DNA from: Laetiporus sulphureus 93-53
Lineage: Eukaryota > Basidiomycota > Agaricomycetes > Polyporales > Laetiporaceae
DNA length: 64,000 nt
Direction of reading: 5' to 3'
Assembly (NCBI RefSeq): GCF_001632365.1
Contig: NW_024468543.1
Location: 142,132 to 206,131 of the forward strand
Part shown: one piece after another, positions 24,379 to 35,759 of the stretch
Layout: the number at the start of each line of letters is the position of its first letter
Position numbering within the stretch: position 1 is the stretch's first letter
The notes under the pieces: generated by a model
What the model was told of the DNA's origin: nothing
What the model saw: only the letters and a program-made list of their open reading frames with translations
Databases searched by the model: none
Position numbers and translations under genes: made by a program

Positions 24379-25075
24379 AGCGTGTCGTTGGCTCACGGGG
24401 GTCGTGTATAGAACTGGTCGGTGGCACTGAGTGGTGTTTGTGACGCCCGATCACTAATAAAGCCTTTCATTGCCATCTATTGCCATCTATTGCCATTCAC
24501 TTGTCACAGCGCCCAAACGTAAACGCATTCGTGTCTCTTAATTTCTTGAAGTTCATGCCAGCCCCTAGGCCTGGATGGCGGGAAAGGCATAACATGAGTT
24601 TTCTCTGTCAATCCGGGACGAAGGTGTTCGGCGTTGAATGAGGCACGGCTGATCGCATTGACTGTCATGGCTTGCTTTAAGTTGTCTATCCACATATGAG
24701 AGCTGCAAGAAAACACCTATATAAAGGTTTATACCTCATTGGCCTTGATCTGCGACCACATTGGTTTCATGTTGGCATCCCCAGCGCGCATGAATAATCC
24801 AATAATACATTGACACATAATACATAATACAGACGACACAGGAAGTACTAAGATCCTAAATTACATTGTGCGTCACCGATCAGACGGTGATGGGAACGAG
24901 AGCGTGCGAGGGACAGCGAAGAAAGAACCGGTGTACAGTGCAAAATATAAGTCGGGAATGGGTATAGCATGAAAATTCCAGATCAGTGTCGGTGGAAAAT
25001 GAAGTAAGCGTAGATGTGAGATATTAGTGGATAGGAAGTGCGTGAAGCGGATCTGCGTAAGACTTCGGTGGGCAA
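24379..25075. other. Spacer between tandem RBR genes
   Basis: It contains the promoter of copy 1 and the 3' flank of copy 2. A short decamer array lies at 24471. The segment 24765-24840 resembles the 3' flank of copy 1 near 21985-22055. No gene is seen. Confidence 0.55.
24471..24496 (+). repeat. Short decamer array TGCCATCTAT, 2.6 units
   Basis: Units start at 24471, 24481 and 24491. The array lies about 95 bp upstream of the start codon of RBR copy 1 and has no counterpart upstream of copy 2. Confidence 0.8.
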
Positions 25076-27147
25076 TCAGTCGGAACCCTCTATCGGCACG
25101 ATCCATGTCCAGCGGCCCTCCATGAAGCCCCTGGCCGTGTCCTCGAGCATGATCTCATTACGCTTGTGCACGTAGACCTAAGTAGACGAATTGCATCAGA
25201 ATCAACCGTAGCGGAATTTGCATGATCAAGACTACTGACCGTCTTGTCCGTCACCTTCTGGCGGAGCTCCTTGATCCCCTCGGGGTCAATCGGTGACTCG
25301 ATCAGCTCCGACAGTTCCTCAACTGCCCGCTCCAGGTCACTGAAATTCATGAGATCTTGATGATCCGGTAAGATGATCAATTAGCACATACCGCTGATTA
25401 TCCTCAAACAACTCCTTCTCGTTGCCCTTCTCGAGGAAGTATGCCATACCATACGTCCACATCAGTGTCGTGCGGCATTGGATCACCTCATCAACTGCCT
25501 TCTTCAAGAATTGCACCTCGATCCACGAAAGCTCGGACATGATCTGCATCTCTTCCATCTTCTTCTCTGTCTTCGCATACAGCTCTACAGACAGCGTCTT
25601 CGATTGTTCATGATTCGCCCAGCGATTGTAATACTGCAATGGGGAGGGGTGTAAGATCGGCGTGGCGCAAAGTGAAAGGGTGGCCGGCGTACGTGCAGGT
25701 ACCGCTCCAATGATGCACGGCTTCGCGACTGAGCGTCTCGAGCATCAACGCTCGTCTTCTCATCATAGCGGTTGCAGTTGTAAAACGACGACCCATGCTC
25801 GGACCAAGGGCCTACGTGTGCCGTTAATGAACATTCACCGACGTATAGCATATATGCTCACCCAAGCATACCCAGCAGAACTCCCACCTGCACTTCTTGC
25901 ACGTCATATGGCTGAAGATAACATATGATTAGACGTCTCACGATTGGCAGCGGCAGACTCACTTGCAACCACCATTCTTCTCGATCGTGCTCTGACATTT
26001 GCTGCACTCCTTCGTGTTGCTCTTGATCCAATTCGCCGTCTCGCTGTCGTCGTGACACTTCTGCAGCCACATACGCGCGATGGCGCAAATGACCGGCCGA
26101 TGGTCGCTGTCGATGTTGCAGCCAAAGCAAAACTTGTGCCCCGCTCCGCACGTCACGATCGGTACAGTCTTCAAAAGAACAGACCTGTTTGGCACCGCCG
26201 AACATGACGCTGTATAAGTGCAAGACGGATATGGGCAATACTTCAAATTGTGCATGTTGGAGACGAACTGCCTGCCGAGCAGCTCCTGGAAGCGTTCCCA
26301 AGTCTCAGCATCCTCTCCCAAGGCTTCATGGACAAACGGGTCCGGGGCGGCAATCGAGCAGCGCTCCGCCATGCAGGTGATCCAGCACTCGGCCTCGGTG
26401 CGGATCTTGCTGGTCACGTATGCATTCCAACACGACTTGCAGAACTTGTGGTTGCAACACAGCGCCATGGTCTCCGTCTGTTCCTCGTCGAAGCAGATTG
26501 GACAGACAAAGTTGGCGTCCTCCACTGAAGGGCTGGTTCGTCCGAGAATCCTAAACATGCCAGGCTGAAGCCCAGGTGTCGCCGCGCTTCTGCTGCTCTG
26601 TTGGGTGCCCAACGTAGAGCGCAAGTATGAGGACGAGGAATGAAAGCGCGCAGGCTCTGGCGCCTTCTTGGGCGGTATAATGCCTGCAGCAGTTGAAATG
26701 ATCATCGGGTTGTCCATGTATTTCTCGATCAGCATCTCCTTGTTCCAGTTCAAGTAGCGCAAAAGCAAGGACGCCGCGTGTATCTACAACGAATAATGCA
26801 AATAAATACTGTGCCAAAATTGGACGATGTGGAAGTACTCACGTCGACCCCACATATCTCGCTGATGTAGTCGATATCCGCCTTCATCATCTTCTCGATA
26901 TCCGTCTGGCTTAGGGAATCGTACTCAACCTCGTATATCTTGTGGAGCGGATGCTCGGCCGAGTTGAAGTCGTTGAACTCATCGAGCTCCATCTCCGAGG
27001 CAGATCCTGCAGTGTGCTTGATCAGCTACCCGAGGAGGCCAATTGACAAGGACACTCGCCATCCTCGTCCTCATCCTCGTCAAACATGTCCTCGTCATCA
27101 TCATAGTACTCGACGTCCTCGTCAGAATATTCGTCGTTGGAGGACAT
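25076..27147 (-). CDS. Ariadne-type RBR E3 ubiquitin ligase, tandem copy 2
   Basis: Eight exons (27147-27060, 27006-26843, 26783-25963, 25911-25862, 25811-25693, 25633-25392, 25339-25240, 25177-25076) give 561 residues with the same domain order as copy 1; the catalytic RING2 cysteine is Cys357. Five of the exons (2, 5-8) match copy 1 to the base in length, as does exon 4; only exons 1 and 3 differ (by 6 and 3 bp). Coding identity is high, while the linker between the UBA-like region and RING1 (about residues 115-165) has changed most. Intron 1 begins with GC (GCGAGT) where copy 1 has GTGAGT. Both copies are intact, so both may be active. It shares a 190-bp head-to-head promoter region with lysyl-tRNA synthetase. 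Confidence 0.94.
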
Positions 27148-27338
27148 GGCGCGTCGTTGGGTGAGGGGGTCGCGTGTAGGAGTGCGGTACTGGTAGGGGC
27201 TGCATGCGGAATAGGCGCCAAAGATGTCAAGTTCGACAAGATTGACACTCCGAAAGCCTTCCTGTGAAAGAACCTTGTAACGGTTATGTAAGCGATAGTA
27301 TATTCCTGACTCGGGTCGCAGACGCCACAAAAAGTTAC
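27148..27338. promoter_or_regulatory. Probable bidirectional promoter (RBR copy 2 / lysyl-tRNA synthetase)
   Basis: Only 191 bp separate the start codon of the minus-strand RBR gene from the first possible ATG of the plus-strand synthetase. Both core promoters must lie here or overlap the first coding bases. No clear TATA box is visible. Confidence 0.5.
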
Positions 27339-29770
27339 ATGCAAAGACTGATCTTCTCCAGATCTGCCGTACGACCTCTCCTGCTGCACAGAAAAATCTT
27401 TACACCACCTGCAGGAGTTAGAGCAATGGCGACAGAACATACAGGCACACATAAGGACCCTGTGACGGGCGAGATGATCTCCAAGCAGTGCGTTCCGTTT
27501 TCTACTCTCTACTCGAACGTCCTTCACCGATCTCTATGCGATCAGGGAGCTCAAGCGGCGCGAAAAGCAAAGAGCGAAGGAGGCGAAGACTGCAGAGAAG
27601 GCTGCAGCCGCTCCCAAGCCTGCTGTGGCTCAGAATGCAGCGGCACAGAATGAGGATGAGTTGAGCCCGAACGTGAGTGATCCATACTACTCTTAATCAT
27701 GTCGTGGAATACATTGTCAGGCGCACGGTGATTGGGGCCATGAACATAGACCCGATGGGGGCATGTTCTTTCACCCTTGCCCTTGCAAGCCATGGATTTT
27801 ACCTCCAACAACCATAACATTTTGATTGCACCGATTTCGCCTGAAGTCTGACCGTCTCGATTGACTGATTGCCCAAACACACAGCAATACTTCGAGCTTC
27901 GTTCTCGGCACATTCAAAAGCTGAAGGAGACCAAGTCCCCGAACCCATACCCTCACAAGTTCGAGGTCTCGATATCCCTCACCAACTACATCGAGAAGTA
28001 TGGCCAGGAAGACAAGATCAAGCCTGGAGAGCGATTGAATGGCGTAGTCGAATGCATCGCGGGCCGCATCCACAGTCTACGGGAGTCGAGTCGGTTCCTT
28101 AGGTTCTACAACCTGCATGGCGAAGGCCAGAAGGTGCAGATCATGGCAGCCAAGCAGTACGTACTTTGCAGTATATGTATGAGCTGTGACTCAATTTCTG
28201 TACAGGGATTCCAAGGATCCAGAGGCATTCGTTGACGTGCATGAAAACTTCCGCCGAGGAGACATCGTCGGTGTGATTGGTACCCCCGTACGCACGAAGA
28301 AGGGCGAGCTTTCCATCGCTCCCTCAGAAATGATCCTCCTTGCACCCAATCTGCACCAGCTTCCGTCCGAGCACTTCGGACTGAAGGACCAGGAAACGCG
28401 ATACCGCAAGCGCTACCTTGATCTAGTCCTCTCGCAGGGCACGCGCAACATCTTCATCACACGGAGCAAAATCATCAACTACATCCGACGCTTCTTCGAC
28501 AATCTCGGCTTCCTGGAGGTTGAGACGCCGATGACGAGCATGATCGCGGGCGGCGCGACGGCGAAGCCGTTCGTCACGCATCACAACGACCTCGACCTCG
28601 ACCTGTACCTCCGCATCGCTCCCGAACTCTACCTGAAGCAGCTCGTCGTCGGCGGGCTCGATCGCGTCTACGAGATCGGGCGCGTGTTCCGCAACGAGGG
28701 CATCGACCTCACACATAACCCCGAGTTCACGATCTGCGAGTTCTATATGGCCTATGCGGACATGTACGACTTGATGGATCTGACGGAAAGCCTGATCGAG
28801 GGGATGGTAAAGTATCTGACTGGTGGCAAGACAACGCTACAGTACCATCCTGAAGGCAAGGACAACGATAAGGTGTATGAGCTTGAGTTCAAGCGGCCGT
28901 GGAAGAGATATGATATGATAGAGACGCTCGAGGAGAAGCTCGGGGTGAAGTTCCCTCCTGGTGAGACCCTGCATACCGAAGAGGCGAACAAGTTCCTGCG
29001 CGATCTGTGCCAAAAGGTGGATTGCAGTGGATATCGTAGAAATCACCAATTGCTGACATCCTACACAGCACAATGTAGAGTGCAGCGAGCCGCGAACGAA
29101 TACTCGACTTCTCGATAAGGTGGGATTCAATAATTAGCGCAATCGTGCGGTTTGCTGATTCGTTTCAACTCATTAGCTTGTCGGCGAATTTATCGAACCC
29201 CTTTGCATCTCGCCAGCCTTCATCGGTGTGTCATTCCTTATGCTGTTCTCACAATGTCTCATCGTTTCTGCAGTGGGCCACCCACAAGTCATGTCGCCGC
29301 TGGCCAAGTACCACCGCTCGCGCCCCGGCCTCTGTGAGCGGTTCGAAGGTTTCATGTGTGGCAAGGAATTCTGCAACGCATACACCGAGTTGAACGACCC
29401 GTTCGAGCAGCGATTGCGCTTCGAAGAGCAGGTGCGGCAGAAGGAGGCCGGCGACGACGAGGCGCAAGGCATCGATGAGACCTTCGTGGATGCGTGCGTA
29501 TATTCTCACAGCTTCGCTCAAGCCTGTTCTAACGCTGTGCCGCAGCTTGGAGCATGGTCTTCCACCAACAGGAGGATGGGGTATCGGTATCGACCGCTTG
29601 GTGATGTTCCTGACAGATTCACAAAGTGCGTACTCGTGTCTCTGCTTCCATGCTATCCGATCTGAACGTGTGGTGCAGACATCAAGGAGGTGCTGCTGTT
29701 CCCGGCGATGAAGCCTATCGAGACGCCGGCAAACATGACCGGTGTTGTTGGTCCCTCGGGGCAGATTTAG
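27339..29770 (+). CDS. KRS1: Lysyl-tRNA synthetase, class II (probably cytosolic and mitochondrial forms)
   Basis: Nine exons (27339-27487, 27546-27672, 27885-28156, 28206-29016, 29069-29119, 29177-29225, 29274-29493, 29546-29625, 29679-29770). From the ATG at 27426 the protein has 587 residues; from the in-frame ATG at 27339 it has 616. The enzyme charges tRNA-Lys with lysine. Features in order: a Lys-rich N-terminal helix ([14 protein letters not shown]), an OB-fold anticodon domain ([20 protein letters not shown]), class II motif 1 (LEVETPM), motif 2 ([20 protein letters not shown] split by text length here: FRNEG then HNPEFT) and motif 3 ([15 protein letters not shown]). The extra 29 residues from 27339 are rich in Arg, Ser and Leu with no acidic residue, like a mitochondrial presequence. 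No second synthetase gene is seen in the window, which fits dual targeting but does not prove it. Confidence 0.95.
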
Positions 29771-30162
29771 AGTATCTGACTGTGCTTGATCTTCCACGTT
29801 GTGCAAATGGGAGTAGACAGGGTTGTCTTGCGGCTATGAACGTGTGCGACTCGAGTCTAAGATTCCTCCATCTTTTGAGCAATATTCTATGGTGAGGTGC
29901 GGGCAGTTCAAAGTGGGGGATCGTCGCCTTCGTATACGTGTTTTTTTCCGCTGTCAGTAGAACTTGTCGGAACCGTCACGCTTGCTTCCCATCGATACAT
30001 GCTTTTCGAGGGTCGTCGAAGGTGCTGGAGAGGCACTCGAAGCGTCGAGAACTCTCAGGCCGCATTGGGGGCATGACGCGCGCCAAAATTTTGGGCGCGT
30101 AAAAGCCAAAGCGTATCTGCAGGCGTGCCCTCCAGATCTGCACGTTTACCTCTTCAACCACC
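29771..30162. other. Spacer between lysyl-tRNA synthetase and Hsp110
   Basis: This 392-bp stretch holds the 3' flank of the synthetase and the promoter of the Hsp110 gene, including a possible heat-shock element at 30039-30051. Confidence 0.5.
30039..30051 (+). promoter_or_regulatory. Possible heat-shock element upstream of Hsp110
   Basis: GAAgcGTCgaGAA has two GAA units in the right register with a middle unit GTC in place of TTC. It lies 112 bp before the start codon of an Hsp110 gene, where Hsf1 sites are expected. The match is imperfect. Confidence 0.35.
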
Positions 30163-32743
30163 ATGGCTGTCGTCGGCGTCGATTTCGGTGCACTACACAG
30201 CAAGGTGTGGCCGCAATCCATATCGCCTCGGACGTCGCGCTGATGATGTTTGCGATTTGTACAGATCGGTGTCGCAAGACATCGAGGAATTGATATTATT
30301 GTCAATGAAGTTTCGAATCGCGCTACTCCGTACGTTTTCGTCTTCTCGTCTAGAGTGTGTTGCAGGATGCTCAACTTACCTGTCCCTCAGTTCCCTCGTT
30401 TCCTTCGGTCCCAAGCAGCGATCGATTGGAGAGGCCGCAAAGACACTCGAGACTTCCAACTTCCGCAACACGATCGGTGGCCTGATACGACTCATCGGAC
30501 GGACATTCCAGGATCCCGAAATACAGGAAGTAGAAGCAAAGTTCCACAATGTGAAAATGGTGGACGTGGACGGATCGCTCGGCGTAGAAGTGAGTCGCAT
30601 GTTATTGCGTATGCGAGCGCCTGTCTCATAAAAATGCTTTGCAGGTGCAATACCTGGGTGAGCGACGGGTATTCACCATCACGCAGCTGGTCGCGATGTA
30701 TTTGGCAAAGCTGCGTGACACTGCGTCGAACGAGCTTAAAACCGGCGTCACCGACATCGTGATCACCGTGCCCGGATGGTTCACCGATATCCAGCGACGC
30801 GCAGTGCTCGACGCTGCTCAGATTGCAGGACTGAACTGCCTTCGTCTCATCAATGACACCACTGCAGTTGCTCTCGGCTACGGTATCACCAAGTCGGATC
30901 TGCCAGAGGCAGACAATCCACGGCACGTCGTCTTCGTCGATGTCGGGCACTCATCTACGTCGTGCGCCGTCGTCGCATTCTCGAAGGGCCAGCTGACTGT
31001 CAAGTCAACCGCGTATGACCGCCACTCCGGTGGACGAGACATCGACTTTGCGCTCGTCCGGCACTTCGCCGCCGAGTTCAAGGAGAAGTACAAGATTGAT
31101 GTCCTCTCCAGCCCCAAGGCAACCTTCCGTCTTGTAGCCGGCTGCGACAAGATCAAGAAGGTTCTCTCTGCGAACGCAGAGGCACCGCTGAACGTCGAAT
31201 CGATCGTGAATGACGTCGACGCCGCGAGTCGACTCAACCGTGAGGAGTACGAGAAGCTCATCGTCGGCGTTCTCGACCGCATCCCGGGGCCTCTGAAACA
31301 AGCGCTCGCTGACTCTGGGCTCACCCTCGAGCAGATCGACGCAATCGAGCTTGTCGGTGGGGGCACGCGTATCCCGGCCGTGCGCGCGAAGATTCAGTCT
31401 GTCTTCGAGGGCAAGACGCTCATGACGACGCTTAACCAGGATGAGGCTGCTGCGCGGGGCGCGACTTTCGCCTGCGCGATGCTCTCGCCGGTCTTCCGCG
31501 TGCGCGACTTCTCGATGCACGACATCGCGCCTTACTCGGTCAAGGTGCAGTGGCAGCGTCTGCCAGACGATGGTGACGATGATACGGAGCTCGTCGTGTT
31601 CCCGAAAGGAAACAACATTCCTTCGACGAAGGTGCTCACGTTCTACCGCAAGCAGCCCTTCGACATCGAAGCGCTGTATGCGGACCCCGCCGCGCTGCCT
31701 GGCGGCATCAATCCCTGGATCGCTCACTTCACGGCGAAATCGATCGGCCCGGACGAGAAGGGCGACTTCACATGTGTGCGGGTCAAGACCAGGCTAAACC
31801 AGCACGGTATTGTCTCGTTCGAAAGTGCATATGTGGAGGAAGTCGAGGAGAAGGAGGAACCAATGAAGGTGGATGGCGAGGAGCAGATGAAGAAGAAGAA
31901 AATCACTCGTAAGAAGGAAGTACCCTTCGTATGGAGCTCCACTTCGCTCGATCCTTCCATCGTCGAGAAACTCAAGGAGCAAGAAGCGCAGATGCATGCT
32001 GCTGATAAGCTCGTCATGGACACTGAGGTGAGTGGTCATCAATATACGGTGATGTCATCTGATTGGCTGATGGCACCTATGTTCAGGACCGTAAAAATGC
32101 GCTAGAAGAGTATATTTACGATACCCGTGGACGACTTGACGAGCGATACGTTGCCTATATTCAGCCACAGGAGAAGGAGAGACTGCTTGCTGCACTGCAG
32201 GCGGCAGAAGACTGGTTGTACAGCGAGGAGGGCGAGGACGCGACCAAGTCTGTCTACGTCGAGCGGCTCGATGCGTTGAAGAGGCTTGGTGACCCGATTA
32301 CGTTCCGCTACAGGGAGGCGGAGGAGCGCTCGAAGGTGGTGAGCCAGCTGCGTGAGACGATCAACACGTACATGGCGCAAGCGACGTCGGGCGAGGAGCG
32401 ATATGCGCATATCGACGAGAAGGACAAGCAGGCGGTCGTCGAGAAGTGTGCGACGGTGCAGAAGTGGCTCGAGGACCAGATCGCGCGACAGAGCGAGCGG
32501 CCGAAGGACGTCGACCCGGTACTCATGAGCGCGGACGTGATGAAGAAGCGCGACGAGATCATCTACTTCTCGACGCCGATCATGACGAAGCCGAAGCCGA
32601 AGCCACCAAAGGTCGAGCAGCCTGCGGGCACCGAGACGCCGAAGAGCGGCACGCAGACTCCCAATGCTCAGCAGCAGGAAGAGCAGCAGCCGCAGGCTGC
32701 GCCGGAGGGCACCAACGAGCCTTCGGAGATGGACGTAGACTAG
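30163..32743 (+). CDS. SSE1: Hsp110-type chaperone (Hsp70 nucleotide exchange factor)
   Basis: Five exons (30163-30204, 30265-30329, 30391-30589, 30645-32027, 32087-32743) give 781 residues. The start MAVVGVDFGALHSK and the following GVARHRGIDII, NDTTAVALGYGI, VFVDVGHSSTSC and ELVGGGTRIP segments form the Hsp70-like ATPase domain. The Hsp110 subfamily is shown by VGVDFG in place of the Hsp70 IGIDLG, by the absence of a C-terminal EEVD, and by a charged insertion in the substrate-binding region (around residues 497-525: EEVEEKEEPMKVDG then KKKKITRKKE). A long helical C-terminal domain ends in EMDVD. The protein acts in the cytosol as exchange factor and holdase for Hsp70. Introns cluster at the 5' end. 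Confidence 0.96.
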
Positions 32744-34854
32744 AGATATCGTGCATTGCAATCTTCTCTCGCTCCGATGCAGCATTGATAGTCCGGCAGT
32801 TTGGGAACGCGTGTGCGATATGTTAGAAAATAACGCGTTGGCATGTAGAAGTACAGTACTTTGCGATCAAAGTCAATCAGATGCTTGTTTTCGGTCTGTA
32901 TAGGCATAGGCAAAGTCCGGACGTTCAGGCTACAGCATGCTCATTCAAGGTGGCCACTCATGCTCCTTCGTACTCTCCACAGCCGCTGGCGCTGGCGACT
33001 AATACGTGTCCCAGGAGCACAATGACACCGACGATGATGCTTTCAGAGGAGAGGCAATTCGAGCCATCGATCATAAACAGTAATGGTATGACTCGCACCG
33101 CAGACTCGGATCTCACACTCGGGGACAACGTTCGAGGCGCATGAACTGTTGAGAAGAATGCTGGCAGGCCCATGTATTTTGTTCCTAACAGCGCTATGGT
33201 GCGTGACCATCGTCATAGCCAACAGTCAGGGAGGTGTTTCAAAAGTTGTAAGGCCTAGCCCACGACTCATTTGCACTTCATCCTCCAACGGCCAAGTAAG
33301 TTGGGATCCTTCTCGTTTCACTCATACTGATTATTGGTAATGAAGAGATCGTAAATGAACACTGAGTACACCTTTTTTGAGACGTCCTCTGCATGTCTGA
33401 AGTAGAGGCGGAAGCCATTTCTGACTGACGTTCCTCGATTTCATGGACCAGTGAGTAGTTCTGCCACTGGATATCACATCTATTCATATTACTATAAGCC
33501 GCAAATTCCAGTATTTTCAGCCGCGCAGATTAGCTACATGCAAGAAAGGCTTCAAAATCCTCCTGCAAGCCCAGATTCTCCGACAGGCGGTTCTAATGAA
33601 GACATTTTGAAGTGCGCTAGGATGCTATCATGACTATCCAGGAGCTGTTCCTGCCCGTTTTGCCTTCTTTTGCTCTCTATCTTTGACACATGGCAGCGTC
33701 GACAGTCGACATTCTGAATCGTTGTGCCAGTCTGAACTCAGAACTAGTCGCAACTCTAGTGTCGTCTTGACACCCTTGGGAACGAAATCATGTCTATGAC
33801 CGATTACCATTGGACTTTAACGAGCATGGGTACTTTTTGCTGACGGCACGCATTCCTTTCGCTCCCGAGATGGGCCCGCAGATACTCGTAAGGTGTCTTT
33901 TGTCGCCCATTTCGTGAGATACTGCAGCCTCAGGTATGTATATGCAAATCTTGTTACATACTTATCGTTAAGTACGACAATCGAATGCTCAGGAAGGCAC
34001 CGAGGGCAAGTTTAATCATCATGCAAGCAAGTATATGCATTTGCTTTACCACAAAATCATTGTGATCTAAAGTGCCATTTTCATGTCTTGCATGGTGGGA
34101 GGATTTGTGGATTGGATCTTTCCGCAACGCTGGCATTGAGACGTCACCGAACAAGCTTATGAATGGCGATGATATCTCGCGAGGACAACGTTACTGAACC
34201 TTGCGGGGAATAACGTAGGGTTCCTCAGGCAACTTGTCTGACCTGACAAGCAGCGGGTTGATGTCTCCGATTTTACACTATCTTGTAGCATTAGCGAGAA
34301 TCCATGGTTCATCAGTAAGCATACTCACTGGAATGACTGGTGTTTAATGTTCGCTAGTGAACATAATCATAATGTGCATCGCACTGACGGGAGTCCGAGC
34401 TTGTGGCCTGAGAATCGAGATAGATGAAATCGAGATGGATGGAAATCGAGCGAGCACACTTTTCGCAGAAATAGAGGTGGTGTCCTCTCACGCTTACGGT
34501 TTCTGCGTGGAGGCTCTGAGTATCGCCGTCAACTCAGAGAATAACGACTCGACAACTCGAGAAAGTGGTTTCTTGGAGAGAGACTGTACTGAGACACAAG
34601 CTGTGGCGCGAGCGCTACTACGCCACTCGCGCTCGAACCGTGCGTCCGCGTGTTGCTCAAACTCGCTCGTGTATCTCGCCTTGATTCGTGTGCCCCATAT
34701 CTCATGCAGAATCCGCTCGCCATCAAATAATTGGCATCAATTTCATTCTGCTTGCCATCGAGAGCCGACATTTGGACGAAATTTCCGACGAAGAGCGCAT
34801 TCCTGATCGACACGCAAATTGCACCAGCAAGACAATCCATGAACAGACGAAATG
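32744..34854. other. No gene supported
   Basis: Two kilobases with only short, overlapping frames on both strands and a base composition less GC-rich than the core genes. I found no spliced model, RNA gene or transposon end. It separates the housekeeping core from the right accessory flank. Confidence 0.4.
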
Positions 34855-35640
34855 ACCTCCATGAAGTCGAAACAGCATGCTTCATGGCGATGGATATGTA
34901 TTCACACTTTGCTATGATCACAGTCCGGCGGCAACGTCGCGATAGCTGCTCCATATCCTCCGGCAGCAACATCATGGATAACATTGCTGAAAAAGCCAAG
35001 ATGGATCCATCGGGGGAACAAGATAGTGTGCGAAATGACACACAGCGGAAGTCTGGTGGAAGAATATGCTTCGGTTCATAGTGAGCGTTTCGTTTGACGT
35101 CGAATTGGGCGAACGATGTTGTTGATCAATGCTATAGTCACCCTTGGAAAGACATCACTTGACTCTTCGTGCAATCTCGCTAGAAGGGAATACGAAGTGG
35201 CGCGCTCACAATACACATCTCAATTCATGCACTCGGAGGAAAGCGCTGAATATAGATTGGTGTAAGTTTTTTCCGTAAATCATGCAAGCAATCTCAGACT
35301 CGCCTGACGAACTCCCTCGATGTATATTCAGTCAGGTCCTAACGGTTCCCGGTCTCTAAGAACTCGTGAAATTACAGATCACGAGTGACTCATAGTTGCT
35401 GCCACCTGCCTAGCCGGCCCAAAGTGTCACCTGTCGGTGATATTAGAAACATGCCAGGATGTTGGGCTCATAGGCATTAGACACTGCGACGTAAGTGCAC
35501 ATCACTTAGCCTACAACAGCGGCAAGCTTACACGTTTTCCCGATTGTCCCGCTCGACGGCATCCGATGGTTTTGCAGCTCCAAGCAGACTTCGCTTACGA
35601 AATGCAGAAGATCCTCTGACGGTGACATCATTGCCTTTTA
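34855..35640 (+). repeat. Dispersed repeat R3, copy 2
   Basis: This aligns in the same orientation with about 38425-39010 over most of its length. Landmarks are TTTGCTATGATCA, CTCAATTCATGCA, GGAAAGCGCTGAATATAGA, CGATGTATATTCAGTCAGGT and CGGTTCCCGGTC. The 5' part also matches 11105-11290 in inverse orientation. On the minus strand the 5' part encodes the shared short peptide (within a 170-codon frame at 34529-35041). It may be a degraded transposon or gene; no terminal repeats were found. Confidence 0.75.
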
Positions 35641-35759
35641 CAACCTCAAGTGTCAGTCAAAGCTGCAAAGAAGTCACTTCAACGGAGATGTCATGTCGTG
35701 ATCAAGCGATAGCCGTGCTAAGAACAGTGAACTTAGACCGTGATTAGGTACTGTAGATG

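Noticed and set aside
31005..32785. Minus-strand frames of 240 and 227 codons within Hsp110
   Set aside because: Mirror frames of Hsp110 codons, Arg/Leu-rich as expected for antisense GC-rich sequence.
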